A program made the position numbers and the translations under genes. From Gremmenia infestans (lineage: Eukaryota; Ascomycota; Leotiomycetes; Helotiales; Hamatocanthoscyphaceae), in the NCBI GenBank assembly GCA_032629725.1, contig JAFEVB010000012.1, forward strand, positions 1,116,001-1,180,000: a stretch of 64,000 nucleotides of DNA, in the 5' to 3' direction. Positions within the stretch are counted from its first letter, which is position 1; each line of letters starts with the position of its first letter. Below are positions 1 to 11,775 of the stretch, in pieces. Under the pieces are notes generated by a model. It searched no databases. It saw only the letters and a list, made by a program, of their open reading frames with translations, and was not told the origin of the DNA.

Positions 1-1
1 C

Positions 2-1051
2 GTGAGAACCCGGCGGCAAGCAGCTGCTATTTCAACTCCTACCACTCCATCGCCCGCTCCCAGAGGAGAACAAGTGGCCATGAATGGCAATGGTTTAGCT
101 CGTGGAGCTACGAGGGAGAAAGAGCCCAAGGAGAACATATTTGTGTTCTGGCCGAACGTTATCGGTCAGTCATTGTTGCAGCAGCAGCAGAATTAAATAT
201 CAATACTGACCTATCATATGCAGGATATGCGCGAATCGTTCTCGCCTTTGCATCGTTATACTACATGCCTCTCCACCCGAAAACCTGCACCTTCTTATAC
301 AGCGTGTCCTGTCTCCTCGATGCGCTCGATGGTTACGCTGCTCGATACTTTGAACAGTCGACCAAATTTGGAGCTGTATTGGACATGGTGACGGATCGTT
401 GCACAACGTCTTGCTTAATCGTCTTCCTCGCATCTGCCTGGCCTCGATACGCTCTCGTATTCCAAGGGCTTATCTCCTTGGACCTGGCAAGTCACTACGT
501 TCATATGTTTGCTACCTTGAGTATGGGAGGCTCGGGTCAGAGCCACAAGGCGGTGGATGCTTCCAGGAGCAAGATTCTGAATTTGTACTACACGAACAAG
601 GTACGTTTACCCTTGTCATTGCCTTGCACGGTTGCTGAATAAAATACAGACTGTTCTATTCATCTGCTGCTTCCTCAATGAAGCATTCTTCATTGCGCTA
701 TACCTCCTCTCCTTCTCCTCGCCTTACCTCTCGCCCTCCCTCCTCGAAGTCAAGAAACCCGGCCAGCCCGGCGCGACACTACAACCGGGAAGCCCATCTG
801 GTGCTTCAGCATCATCACTGATTTTCGCTAATCCCCACAGCGCAGCAGCTTTGGAGCTGGCACGCGCAAACAAGATGGACTCGTTCGTACCATGGGTTGT
901 CGCTGGTGTCAGCCTTCCGGTTATGGCGTTCAAGCAATTTGTCAACGTCGTACAATTGGTCAAGGCTAGCAGATGGTTGGCTGAAGGAGACCGCGAAACG
1001 AGAAGAGCTGCGGGTTTGCCAAGGAAGAAGAACTCTCGCAAGATCAAGTGA
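2..1051 (+). CDS. PIS1: CDP-diacylglycerol--inositol 3-phosphatidyltransferase (phosphatidylinositol synthase), 5' partial
   Basis: Makes phosphatidylinositol from CDP-diacylglycerol and myo-inositol in the ER/Golgi membrane. Exons 2-164, 224-600 and 650-1051; introns begin GTCAGT and GTACGT and end CAG. The reading frame is open at base 2 with no ATG, so the amino end lies upstream. The CDP-alcohol phosphatidyltransferase signature is complete in exon 2: DG, two residues, AR, eight residues, G, three residues, D, three residues, D (starting DALDGYAARY). Hydrophobic segments surround it and the tail is basic (RKKNSRKIK), as in fungal Pis1. An insert rich in Pro, Gly and Ser separates two carboxyl-terminal membrane segments. 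Identification is firm; only the first codons are missing. Confidence 0.93.
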
Positions 1052-2172
1052 GGATGAGAGAATCGATAGCGATTCTGGTCATGGGGATTTCAGTGTGGTC
1101 AGGTTTTGACGGTGCAATTTATGCATAGTTGATTCATCTCAAAACCCTATAGAGAGGGTTCTATCTTTCATTCATGTACTTTTACTGGGAGCTGGCATGC
1201 TTCCACTTCTGCATTGCGTTGGTTTTCTACGCTCGTTCTTGTACTTCATTTAAGTTTTCCCACTGTCAATAGATGGAGGTTTGGCGTTGACGGATGGTGC
1301 ATACCTACCTACAAAGCAGAAATGCTGAATTTGTTGGAGGGCTGAATTTAAATATGCTGACAATAATAATATTGAATGGCCTTTAAGTACCTGAAGCAGA
1401 ATAGTCCGATAAAACGGCTAAAGTAGTTCGGTCTGACAACCTTGGGGAATAGGATAGGTACCTTGCTGATACCGATCTTGATCCTGGCTTTCCCTGTGAG
1501 ACTCGAGCCCCTTTAACGTGGCACCCCACATCAGACTCTGTGTCCCCCCAGGACCCCGCGTTGTTGATTCATCGCATTCCCCCAGCAAAATGAAAGTGAA
1601 AACGTACCTGGATTTCCCGACTTGATTCATTTCGAACATTACATTACCTTGCTTGATCATGCCACCTCGTGACAAGATGCTTTCCTAGGAATGTGATTAA
1701 GGATTCCCGTAGCTGAGCGGCATATCATATTCAACTCATTGATTACCTTACGTACTGCACTTATGCCACGCACGCTCCACCTCGCAATAGAAAAAGACTT
1801 GAATTGGTACTTATCACATGAGAATACAGTATTATATTAAATACATATTGGGATAACTTCAATTATATGTAAAAAGGGGGGTGGTTGAATAGCTAGCTGT
1901 CAGTTCCGCTGTTCTTCGCCTTTGGCCGCTTGAGAGCTATTTGTGTCCACGGTCCAATGGTACATCCACACATCCACGCCAGGGCCAAGCTCAACGATCC
2001 ACAGTCACAAGCGTCACAACCCACATCTGCTGCTGCTTCTGCACTGCACTGCACCCATCCAAACTTTTGATCACAAGCACAATCGTTACTTCCAAGGGAA
2101 TGCAGACTGTTATTCACGAAAATAGGGATTGAGCATCCCTCCATCAATTGCACCAAACACTGTGTCAAGAAT
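1052..2172. other. Intergenic region after PIS1
   Basis: About 1.1 kb holding the PIS1 3' end and the leader of the next gene. AT-rich patches occur near 1340-1380 and 1830-1870. No RNA gene, mobile element or convincing additional gene was seen. Confidence 0.6.
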
Positions 2173-4174
2173 ATGCCAGACACCTCGCCCCCGCCATCGT
2201 CCAGGCGGTTTACACCGACCCCAGTCGAAACAACGGTCAAGAAGAGTCGACGATTCGCTCCAGAACCCGTGGAAACGACAAGTCGCAGGAGCAGGAAGGA
2301 AGATGTGCTCAACGTCGAGGAGGTTGCAACATCAGCATCAGACAAGGGAAAGGAAGCTGCTCCTCCCCCAAAACGCCGTTTCGTCCCGGAACCTGTTGAG
2401 ACTACATTTAAGAGTAGTAAACACCACGCTACGAGAGCTCTACCTACCCCTGAGTCAACGCTCAACTCGATCCCCAAAACCTCTCCTCCTTCAGAACCCC
2501 CAAAGCCCAGGAGAAAGTTTACTCCAGATTTGATTGAGACCTCGCGGAGGTCCAAGAGGGCGGGCGACTCGAGGCCTGCCACGCTGCCAACTGATAAGGT
2601 GAGTGGTCTGATGTTATGCCAATATTCACGCAGTATGACTGACTCGTGCCCAATAGACCGATCTTACACCTGGAGTCCCAAATATATACACACGCCCCAA
2701 GCGGAAATCTCCACGGCCTCCCGCCGTTCCCGTCCCCGTCCCCTCGGTTCCGGACAATACCCCAACTCCAAGCGCTGCCAACATACACTCCACCCAAATC
2801 CCGCCCCTTCCACCTCGCAGACAGCCTTCAATGCGTCCACATCCTAATACAAGACGAAGCACGAGACAAGATTCCTACCAACCAGAGTTGGAAACTATAG
2901 ACTCGTCTGAGTCCCAAGACCTAGAAGATGGGGAGGAAGAAGATAGCGATGGCACACCGTCTCTTTCAGGATCTATGGGCTCATCTGAAGATTCCATCCA
3001 GCGCCTACAACTTGCCCGCACCCGCGAAAGCTGCGATGACCGTTTCTCAGGCTACCTCCTCGCGCTCGCTGCTAAAGCAGCAGAGAAGCAGCTTCGCGAA
3101 CAAGCGCTCGCCGCCTTTCCAAACGAGACATCCTACGAAATAGTAGAGCACTTTTACAATGAGGAAATCGAGCAGCCTTCAGATGAAGAGGAAGTGGAGG
3201 GGGTCGGCCTCCTGAACCACAACCATAAGTCCCTACGTAGACAGTCCACAGATGTGGGCTGGGCCGCGAAGGAAATGCAAGCCCACCAGGAAAAGCTCAA
3301 TCGGATGAGAGAGGAGGAAACGAATCAGAAAATAGCAGACGAGGCCACGAGACCGACATTCCAAGACCCCTTTTGGACAAATGGCATGACCGCCCCCCCA
3401 GTCAATAAAACAGTCAACAAAGCCAAAGAAGCAGAGCTAGAGCGTATGCGCAGCGCTGCTTCTCCACCTATGCTTGGCGCGGATCTCAAATTTAGAATGT
3501 GCCCTTCTCCCAAGGCAACGAAATTCGAGTCAGATCAGCGTATTGATGTCCAGCATATCCAGCCCAGGAAAAGCCAAAACGGAGGTGGGCTTTGGGGAGG
3601 GTATTGTGTAGCTGATGAACCGGGTCTCATGATCACTCCTGGTAAGCGCGGACCGGCACTTATTCAGACTCCGCATGACGAACGCGATGATCCGTTTAGC
3701 TCTGCGTTTGCTTCGGCTTCTGGTGCAAAATCCCCTCGGGATGGCGCAGGGGGTGTGAGGATGTTGACGGGCTTGGATGACAGGCTCAAGGCGGAAGTAG
3801 CTCGGTCCAAAGCGGAGGAATCCGTGCTCGCGGAATTCAACGATGCGTTTGTGACACAAGTATATAATTACCTATCGCTCGGCTACCCTGCACTAGCCCG
3901 TCAGTATGACGAGGAACTAGCGAGGATCTCTAAAATCGAACCCGAGGAACTCAGGGGCGATGATCATAAGAAGAACGCAAAGGGGCATATCGGCCTGGTC
4001 GATGCACCTGGGACTGGGACTGGGGAGGGCGGTGCGGCGAAGTGTAAGAGGTGGAAGGCGCTGCGGATTTATATCCTCGAGTGGGCGCGGCAGCATCCTG
4101 ATATGGGCGTTGATGGACTGGCGAGTCCTAGCGCGTGGGGTGTGCGGGCGAGGAGGGGGAGTTGGGCTATCTAA
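2173..4174 (+). CDS. Unknown fungal protein with four R-R/K-F-x-P-x-P-V-E-T-T repeats
   Basis: Two exons, 2173-2598 and 2657-4174, joined in phase across a 58-nt intron (GTGAGT..TAG); predicted 647 residues. The product is not recognised. The amino-terminal 125 residues carry four copies of a short motif, RRFTPTPVETT and variants, at about residues 11, 26, 68 and 113, the last degenerate (KFTPDLIETS). A Pro-rich stretch follows, then an acidic Ser/Glu segment (near SSESQDLEDGEEEDSDG), then a more structured half with Lys/Glu-rich helices and a conserved-looking FVTQVYNYLSLGYPALARQY segment. No signal peptide, membrane span or catalytic motif is visible. It looks like a disordered adaptor with a helical carboxyl domain. 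Good gene model, unknown role. Confidence 0.75.
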
Positions 4175-5489
4175 GTGAGGTGCGCGTTTTCAGTGAACAT
4201 GAACAGACAGATTGCAATAGTAAACGAACAGGAAGCGAGCAAGCAAGCGAGGCGTTGGGGGTGTCAGTGTCAGACAGACTTGGCTGGTTAAAAGTCCCTT
4301 TGGTTTTTCTCCTTTCCTTCATCCTTCTTTCCGACCATATCTTTAGGGGGTCTTCGGGTCTCTTTCTTTATTGCTTTGCTGTTTGGGATGCATGGCATGA
4401 GGCGAGCAAGGGAGAAGAGAGCGAGATAGATAGAGCGTAACGACGTTATGAGGTGGTACTTTGTGGATGTGCGTGCGTATGGTACATATATGTGATGTGA
4501 GGGGAATCCTTGGATGGATGGATGGAAGGAAAGGGGCAGGGAAGGAGGGGGTTGTCTATAGTATAAGGGTTTTTGGAAGAAGGGAAGAGAATGAGTTGAA
4601 AAGGGAATGAGATAGGGGGTTAGGGAGTTTAAGAGAGAATGAGTAAATGAGACGAATAAATAAGAGAGAGGGTTATCTACATGTCTTTGGTCTTATGTAC
4701 GTGTGCGTAATGTGACATTATTAAAGCCAGGTAGGTGTTCTACTTTACTCGAAATATGAGATCCTGCAGTGTTATTATTACGCGTCTTTCCTTTATCACA
4801 AGTCTTTTACTACAAGCTACTTCTTTCGAGGTAAGAGGTGAAAAGGGGGTAGATCACGTGTTATGAGTGGTTGATTAGTTGATTGTAATGAATCTCTCTT
4901 GCTTTGCATCTCTATATCTTTGGTAGGTAACTTCTCTATAAGTATCAAGCTAAGGATTTCCTTTCTCGGCGCCTCTCTTATATGACTGCATCTGAATATT
5001 CTTCTTGCTCTTTATTTACTCTAGAGTATTGCTATTTTCATTATGTTTTCACACGTGATTTTGCACGAATTGAATTTTTACGTGATATCTCCGATGATGT
5101 CATGCGGGGTTAACAAAACACCACTTGATATCGGATTTACGAAGTGTTTTCGGGGAAAGATGAAAGGTAGTAGGTAGGTAGCTTTGATTATGTTAATGGT
5201 ATAATAATAGACTAGTAGTATTCATATGTGATACGTTAAGAGTACCTACGGGAAGGAGAAGTGATAATTAGATGAGAAGGTAATTCGTCATAGAGAAAGA
5301 GATAGCATTTCCAGAACGCCGAAACTGCCCCGCACCGAATGACTTAAAACAACAACATCCCACCCCACCTCCATGAGCCCATATCAGTAGACACCTCTCT
5401 TCTTTTCCTCATACCTACCTAATTCACGATCAATCAATTGAACAGTACCGAATAAAATTATCTAACTCGATATTAACACCAACATCAAC
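4175..5489. other. Intergenic region, purine-rich then AT-rich
   Basis: About 1.3 kb. A purine-rich low-complexity run (GGAT, GGAA, GAGA) lies at about 4500-4680, followed by AT-rich promoter-like sequence ahead of the DJ-1 family gene. No gene is supported. Confidence 0.6.
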
Positions 5490-6461
5490 ATGGCACCCAA
5501 AGTCCTCTTCGTCCTCACCTCCCACGACAAAATGGGAAACACAGGCAAGCCAACAGGATGGTACCTTGTACGTCCCCTCCCCTCCACTTCCCTCCTTTCA
5601 CCCCATCCCAACCCATATCAATTCATGCGTGGCCAATCTACTAACATCCCTCTTCCTTCTCCCCCAAAAGCCAGAATTCGCACACCCCTACGAAGTACTA
5701 GCCCCCCACACCCAGATCAGCATCGCCTCGCCCCTCGGCGGCGCCGCCCCGCTGGACCCCTCGTCCGTCGAAGCCAGCACATCGGACGCCGTCTCGGTCA
5801 AGTTCCTCAAGGACCGCGAGAGCTTGTGGAAGAATACCGAGAAGCTGTCTTCGTTCTTGGGGCGTGCGGGGGAGTTTGAGGCGATCTTTTTCGTGGGCGG
5901 ACATGGACGTATGATTTCCCATTTTCCCTTTTTTATTCCTTCTTTCTTTATTTCTCTCTTTGATTTTGCTTTTGATTGTTTGGGGAAGGGTTTGGGTTAT
6001 ATGTGCTTGTGCTTGTACATGTGCATGTGGAATTGATTGTGAATTCCAAGGCTGATACGATACACACAGCGATGTTCGACCTAGCAACCGACGCCACAAG
6101 CCACACCCTCATCAACGAATTCTACACGCACAACAAGATAATCTCCGCCGTCTGCCACGGCCCTGCGGCCCTCACCCACGTCAAGCTCCCCAGCGGCGGC
6201 TTCCTGCTGGACGGGCAGCCCGTAACCGGCTTCTCGAACGCCGAAGAAGATGCAGTGGGTCTGAGCGCCGTTATGCCGTTCAGCCTCGAGGATAAGCTGA
6301 GCGAGGCCTCGGGGGGCAGGTTCGAGAAGGCGAAGGAGTCGTGGAGTCCGCATGTTGTGGTTGCTAGAGAGGGGAGATTGATTACTGGGCAGAATCCGGC
6401 GAGTGCGGGACCGTTGGGGCAGAAGGTTTATGAGGCAATTTTTGGGGATTTGAAGGTTTAG
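5490..6461 (+). CDS. DJ-1/PfpI family protein, Hsp31-like (putative glyoxalase III / chaperone)
   Basis: Exons 5490-5567, 5671-5908 and 6070-6461, giving 235 residues, the usual length of fungal Hsp31-like proteins. The nucleophile elbow AVCHGPAAL places the catalytic cysteine at about Cys134 next to His135; the partner glutamate is likely Glu34 in HPYEVL, and the FFVGGHGPMFDL loop is typical of the class I glutamine amidotransferase-like fold. Members detoxify methylglyoxal without cofactor and protect against carbonyl stress; cytosolic. Splicing restores the GGHGPMFD motif across intron 2, which supports the model. The exact substrate is inferred from the family. Confidence 0.88.
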
Positions 6462-6987
6462 GGTAGTGGAGGAAAGTGATGAATTGTGGGGACATATGAT
6501 TTGGATTTTTGATAGGAATATAATTTCAAAGCACCACCCTTTGTTCTCCGTTGTGAATGAATCAAATTGTTGGAGAGTAAATCTTTCTTTTTGATACTCA
6601 CTTTTTTTAAATTTAAACCCGGCTTGTCATTTATAGCTTCTCTTCCCGTGCAATCCAGCCAACCTGACTATTCGATTCCTAAGGAATTGCCAATCATAAG
6701 TCAAACCCAATTCAGTCCAGTCCAGTCCAGTCCAGCCCGCAAAGACATAATATTTGGATTTCATTTCGGGCCTTGACTAGAAAGGTAAGAAATTACAGAT
6801 TATCAAAAAGGCTAGGAAGGCATAGAAATTTACCTAGCTAGCAGTTATTAGAAGTAGCTTCTGGCGTGCTGGATCACATACGACATGAAACTCATTGTTT
6901 TGTTACACATTCTTGCTAACAACCCAGGAACTTGAAATAAGTAGCAGATTCCCAGATCGCATCCACAAGTCTCGCACTACAGAACCC
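6462..6987. other. Convergent 3' intergenic gap with a CAGTC pentamer run
   Basis: Separates the 3' ends of the DJ-1 gene and the membrane-protein gene. A short tandem run of the pentamer CAGTC lies at about 6713-6735. Nothing else was seen. Confidence 0.5.
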
Positions 6988-7994
6988 CTAGACCCTACTA
7001 TCTAACAAAGGCGCTCTCTCATCATCATTTCTCCCCAAACCCCGTCCCCCAACCGCCTCACCATCATCCCCCACCTCCTCCTCTTCCCGCAAAACAGACT
7101 TAACATACCAAATGGTCCACAGCGCCATGAGCCCCGCCAACGGAAAAGGCCCCGCCCACCCCACAGCATAAACAGCAGCAACAGGCAGGCAAAACACAAG
7201 CCCCGCAACCAGCGCCGCGAAAATATAAAACGCCAGCATCCACACCACGCTCAGCGTCCAGATCATGCGCCGGAACACCGCACTGCTCGCGTAACGCTGC
7301 GTCCACGCCTGTCGGTACTCCGCCCCGCCGTTGCCGTCCACGGCGACCACGTCCTCGACGATGTAATACACAGCTGGGCGGAGCGCGTTCCCGGGCTCTA
7401 GACTACCGAAGCGGAAGGGGAGCGGGAGGGCTAGGTGGTGCAGGAGCAGGGAGAGGAGGGTTAGCGTGGCGAGGAAGAACATCAGGAGTGAGGCGGGCAG
7501 GGAGATGAGTCGCGTTTGCAGCTCGTGGCTGTCGTGGTCGGAGTCCCCGCGCGCGAGCGCGGTTGTGATGAGTGCGGATATTAGCAGGAGGGAGGCGAAG
7601 TAGCCCCATTGGAAAACATCGAGTGCCCAGCGGGGGGAGGCGAGGGGGCGGAAGGTAGACGGCGTCTGGGTTAGTTTGTAAATTCTTTCGATGATTGCGA
7701 GGGCGGTGAAGAGGCCTAGGACTGCGGTTGGGATGGTGAGGACTAATATAAAGGGGGTGTTAGTAAAAGTGGAAGTGGAGGTGGAAGGGGTGTGGTCATG
7801 TGACTTGCGTTGATTTAGGGGAGGGGGGAGGGGGCCTAACCGGCTATGCGATCCATATGTGGACTGCCATACCAGAGCCCGTAGAATAGGCCTAAGTTTA
7901 TGAAGATTGGCGGGATGGTGATGATGGTCCAGGCCAGTGCTATAGAACGGTAGCGGCTATGGAGGGAATATGGAAGCGCGCTTTTGACGGCCAT
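6988..7994 (-). CDS. Multi-spanning integral membrane protein, unknown function
   Basis: Exon 1 is 7841-7994 and exon 2 is 6988-7742 on the minus strand, intron GTTAGG..TAG of 98 nt; 302 residues. About six or seven hydrophobic segments can be seen: near LAWTIITIPPIFINLGLFYG, then VLTIPTAVLGLFTALAII, FASLLLISALITTALA, LPASLLMFFLATLTLLSLLL, a long pair around MIWTLSVVWMLAFYIFAALV, and PLAGLMALWTIWYVKSVL. The tail is acidic and ends in a di-leucine-like ERAPLLDSRV, which in other membrane proteins can direct vacuolar or endosomal sorting (inference). No transporter signature is recognised. It resembles uncharacterised fungal seven-helix proteins, but I cannot name the family. Confidence 0.78.
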
Positions 7995-9815
7995 GTTGGG
8001 TGGATGGCTTGGCGATAGCTGGCTGCCGCTCCTGATCCTGTCTGCTATATATATACGAAAAGAGCTACCAGGTAAAATAAGGTAGGATGTGGTTTGTTTA
8101 TCCCGTGTCTTGCTGTGAAAGAGATGTTTTGCATGTCCAGATACAGTAGTGACGTGGGCCGGAAGACTCGGGTAAATGACTTGGAACTTTCATCGCTTGA
8201 GGTGCCACCGCGCGCAGTCGGAAAAGGGGGATTTCGCTTATTCTAGCGTGTGAGTTTTTGGACGTTCTTAGGATAAGTAAGTAGGGTTTTCTATAAGCTA
8301 ATTCTAAGATAGGAAATGTTTTAATAACATTGAAAGAGTAGAGCACTTGCTATTATATAAGTTAGGTTCTTTTAACTCTATATTTAGAGATAATTAGAGA
8401 TATATAACAAGCGCTTTCAAGCCTAGGGACGAACCTCCCTAGAAAGCTACTGAATAGGTAGGTAGGTAGTTAGAAGTACGAATAAAAGTAAATCATAAGT
8501 TAGCATCTATAGCAGATATTCTGTACTAGAAGAAATTAATAACGGGGTCTGAGTTTATTTTATCTAATCTAATCAAGGTATAGAGTAAAGAGCAGGGGAT
8601 CTATTATACTATACGGGGCAATAGAACTATAAATGAGGACTTTTTGCTAGAAGACAATAAGTATCGAATTCAATGTTTTACGTCATAGAAAAGAAAGTAT
8701 ACTAGAGTAAAATCTACTTTGATTTAGAGAATCAAATACGGAGGAAGTAGAAGTAGAAGTGGAAGTGGAAGTAAAAGGTAGAAAGGAGTGAGGACAAATC
8801 GTTTGGCTTTATTAATCGCATCTGATAATAGGCATCTGATAATAGTAAACGGGGGTGCTTATTTTTCTTCTTGATACATCTTGTTCCCACTTAACGGGTT
8901 CTTAGATGCGGCAAGTACCTCCATACTATAGCATCACAGTACGGAGTAAGTACTTTGTTATTGGTGAGGGGGGTTGCTGAGGTAGGTTACCCGGTTACCC
9001 CATATCCCACCATACGGTGGAAGGGATATCAGGTAATAGCAGTATTAATACATGAAACTCTCAACTAAGGTATTGCTCAAGCTGCGATGGATCGCTTCTT
9101 TGGATAGAGACAAAAGATGCAACTCGGCAAAGTTTCCATTTGCAAATTTATGTCAGCGGTAGCGGCCGCGCTATCTGATCTGAATGCGGGTGAGCCGAGC
9201 CCCATATTTCCCCACGTCAGTTTCGACAGACAGCCCTTTCTTTCGTCAGCTTAGAAGAAAGGAGGGCACCCCGCAGCCGTCAGCTGTACGAGTCCATCAA
9301 GCTGTATTACTTACTACCCATTGGCTCAGCTGAGTGGACATGGACGTGGACATGGACATGGAATGTAGGTGCACTTGTACATAGGTACATGGCCTCTCGA
9401 CATCGAGTACTGTAGCCTTACCTGCTAGCGCTCTCGCGATAGCCTCATGGAAGACCTTCTCTTTTGTCTTGTTGTAAAATCTCTCTTTGTTCACATGTCA
9501 TGCGTGCCGAGTAATTAGACTGCCTACCCCCACTCTGTGGGGTGATAAATAGGACGGGATGCTTCGGTGTTGGGGATGGTCAGTTGTTCTTCTGCCACAC
9601 TCTAAGTTAAGGTAGTCATCACTGCTCGCGCCGCAAACTTACGTCGATTCGTCAGCTCGTCATCCCTCTGCTCTTTCCCTATATATTATATATGACAGAT
9701 AGCCTTCTCCCTGCTCCCTCTCTTTCCGTGTATTCCTCAAAGACTGTTTGTCAGTGCGTCGATCTAGAAGGCGATAAAGTACCTAAGGTATACAGTAAAG
9801 TGTTAGATTGTCGCT
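7995..9815. other. Divergent intergenic region with an AT-rich, RIP-like block and short repeats
   Basis: About 1.8 kb between divergent genes. Roughly 8250-8720 is AT-rich and crowded with TAG and TAA in all frames, resembling RIP-mutated repeat DNA, but no source element is recognisable. A purine trinucleotide run (GAAGTA/GAAGTG) sits near 8748-8776 and a hexamer repeat (TGGACA/TGGACG) at about 9335-9362. Confidence 0.5.
9680..9693 (+). promoter_or_regulatory. Likely TATA box of the SDR gene
   Basis: TATATATTATATAT lies about 125 bases before the ATG at 9816, a plausible distance for a fungal TATA element with a short leader. No transcript start is known. Confidence 0.45.
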
Positions 9816-10774
9816 ATGGCTATGAATGTGGAGGATAAAACGGCTATTATCACCGGCGCTGGCTCGGGGATCAACTTTTGCTATGCGAAGCTTCTGTTGA
9901 GCAAAGGCTGTAATGTAGTCATTGCGGACCTCATGCTACGCCCAGAAGCGCAAGCGCTGATTTCGGAATATCCGTTGGAATCGAAAGGCGCGAAAGCTGT
10001 TTTCCAGAAAACGGATGTTGCGGACTGGGCGCAGTTGGAGACGATGTTTCAACTCGCAACGAAGCATTTCGGGGGGGCGGATATTGTGTGTCCTGGAGCT
10101 GGAGTTTACGAGCCGGTACGTATATACAGACCACCCACTCTTGACAGACCTCTCAGCTGACGGCTCTGCAGCTGTGGTCCAATTTTTGGATTCCTCCAGG
10201 AACAGGGCCCTCGAAAGATACAATTGAAGGGTCAAGATACGCGGTGTTGGACATCAACGTCACGCATCCGATCCGAGTGACGCAGATGGCCATCTCGCAT
10301 TTTCTGAAGAGGAACAAGCCAGGGGCTATAGTGCATATCTCTTCAGTCGGTGGACAAGCGCCGAATTTCCCGACGCCTATATATGTTGCCACCAAACATG
10401 CGATAAATGGCTTTGTGCGATCCCTTTACCGACTTGAGGATCCCCCGGTGCACATTCCCAAGATTAGAGTCAATGCTGTAGCGCCAGCGAGGATTTTGAC
10501 GCCGCTGTGGACTGATAACCCGGAGAAGATGGCAATGGTGATGAAGGATAACCCGGGCTGGGTGACGCCGGAAGATGTGGCGTTGGTGATGCTGGATCTC
10601 GTGGAGAAGGAGGAGCATGTTGGAGGGACGATTCTTGAGGTCGGTGCTACGGTTAGCCGGGTCGAAACGTTCAATGATGGGGGTCCTGCGAGTCGTGGTA
10701 ATGGGGTGAAGAATGATCCGGATTACGAGAAGGATATGTGGACTATGATGGAGAAGATTGTGGCAGAGAAGTAG
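9816..10774 (+). CDS. Short-chain dehydrogenase/reductase (15-hydroxyprostaglandin dehydrogenase-like)
   Basis: Exons 9816-10115 and 10172-10774, 300 residues. The NAD-binding glycine motif TGAGSGI is near the amino end, Asp in ADLM suggests NAD preference, and the catalytic set is Ser157/Ser158 (HISSVGG) with Tyr171 and Lys175 (YVATK). The substrate is unknown; fungal relatives are annotated as NAD-dependent 15-PGDH-like enzymes. Two acceptors are possible 15 bases apart (exon 2 from 10157 or 10172), both in frame; the second gives the smoother GVYEPLWSNFW junction. The last 60 residues are polar and variable. Confidence 0.88.
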
Positions 10775-11775
10775 AGATATGGGATACATTAGATTGAAAG
10801 CCGTTATTCTATGGAATTTGTATGGCTTTGGTCGTTTTATTGACAAACAAAACGCAACAACTACTAGGTAGGTAGACACCTACTGTTCTCGCGAAAGAGG
10901 TAAACCCTCGCTTGACTCCAGTTACACAAGAACCCCTTTCTTCCAAGAAGCTTGGATCTGATCTGTGCTTTTTCAACCCGATCACGTGATAAATCTCCAA
11001 TTAAATAGAAATAGAAAAAAAATAAAAAACGGAAATTGGCAGTCTAGTATGGCTGGACCCTGTTCCTGCCGGCCCTTGTTTCACCACTTTTCCCTCCACA
11101 CGCCACCCCGCGTACGGTAGAGCCAATCACGACAGTCTAATTCTCGTACTATGCCGCATGCAGGAGTACGACTACGGCCGTTCCTTGTTTTGTAGTGGAA
11201 CTACCCGAGCTAGACTGATAGGGAGGTGCTTGGCGCGAGGTTATCAGCGAGCGAGAAAGAGATCTGGAACCTGCAAGCGGAAAGGGAAAAGTGGTGATGT
11301 GTAGGACGGATAAAAGAGAAAGTAAAATTGTCCTACCTTGTCTGTGAATACTTTATTTGTTGCCTCGTCCACTTATACTCGTTTGTCTTGTTCTGCTTGC
11401 TTGCTTCTGCTGTGCCTTGGATTGGTTGATTGTCTGGTGACTGGCCTTGCATATACCGGTATCCTCATTCCTAACCTCGTCTCTTTTCAAATCCCTCTCC
11501 TGTCCGCATCAACAGTCAAGACTGCCACCTTCGTTCGGCTGCTGCTATTGCTTCATTCGTTAGCTAGAGGCAGAAGTAGAGGTAGAGGAAGAGGAAAGCG
11601 GACGCGATTGAGAAGAGACGCCAGAGACTTTACGTTCGTTAAAAGAAAAGGAAGGAAGGAGCCCAAGAGTACCATATTGCATTGCGAAGGATATCACAAC
11701 AACACCACACTCGCTTGCTCAATCGATCGATCTACGCATTTTCATTCCACCAACAATCATTTATAAACCTTCGCC
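10775..11775. other. Promoter and long leader region of the glucanosyltransferase gene
   Basis: One kilobase. The part just before the next ATG (about 11330-11775) is CT- and GA-rich, as in highly expressed fungal wall-protein genes. No separate gene is supported. Confidence 0.5.

Noticed and set aside
8250..8720. AT-rich block considered as a transposon relic
   Set aside because: Composition suggests RIP, but no frame, terminal repeat or family pattern could be recovered, so it is noted only as RIP-like.
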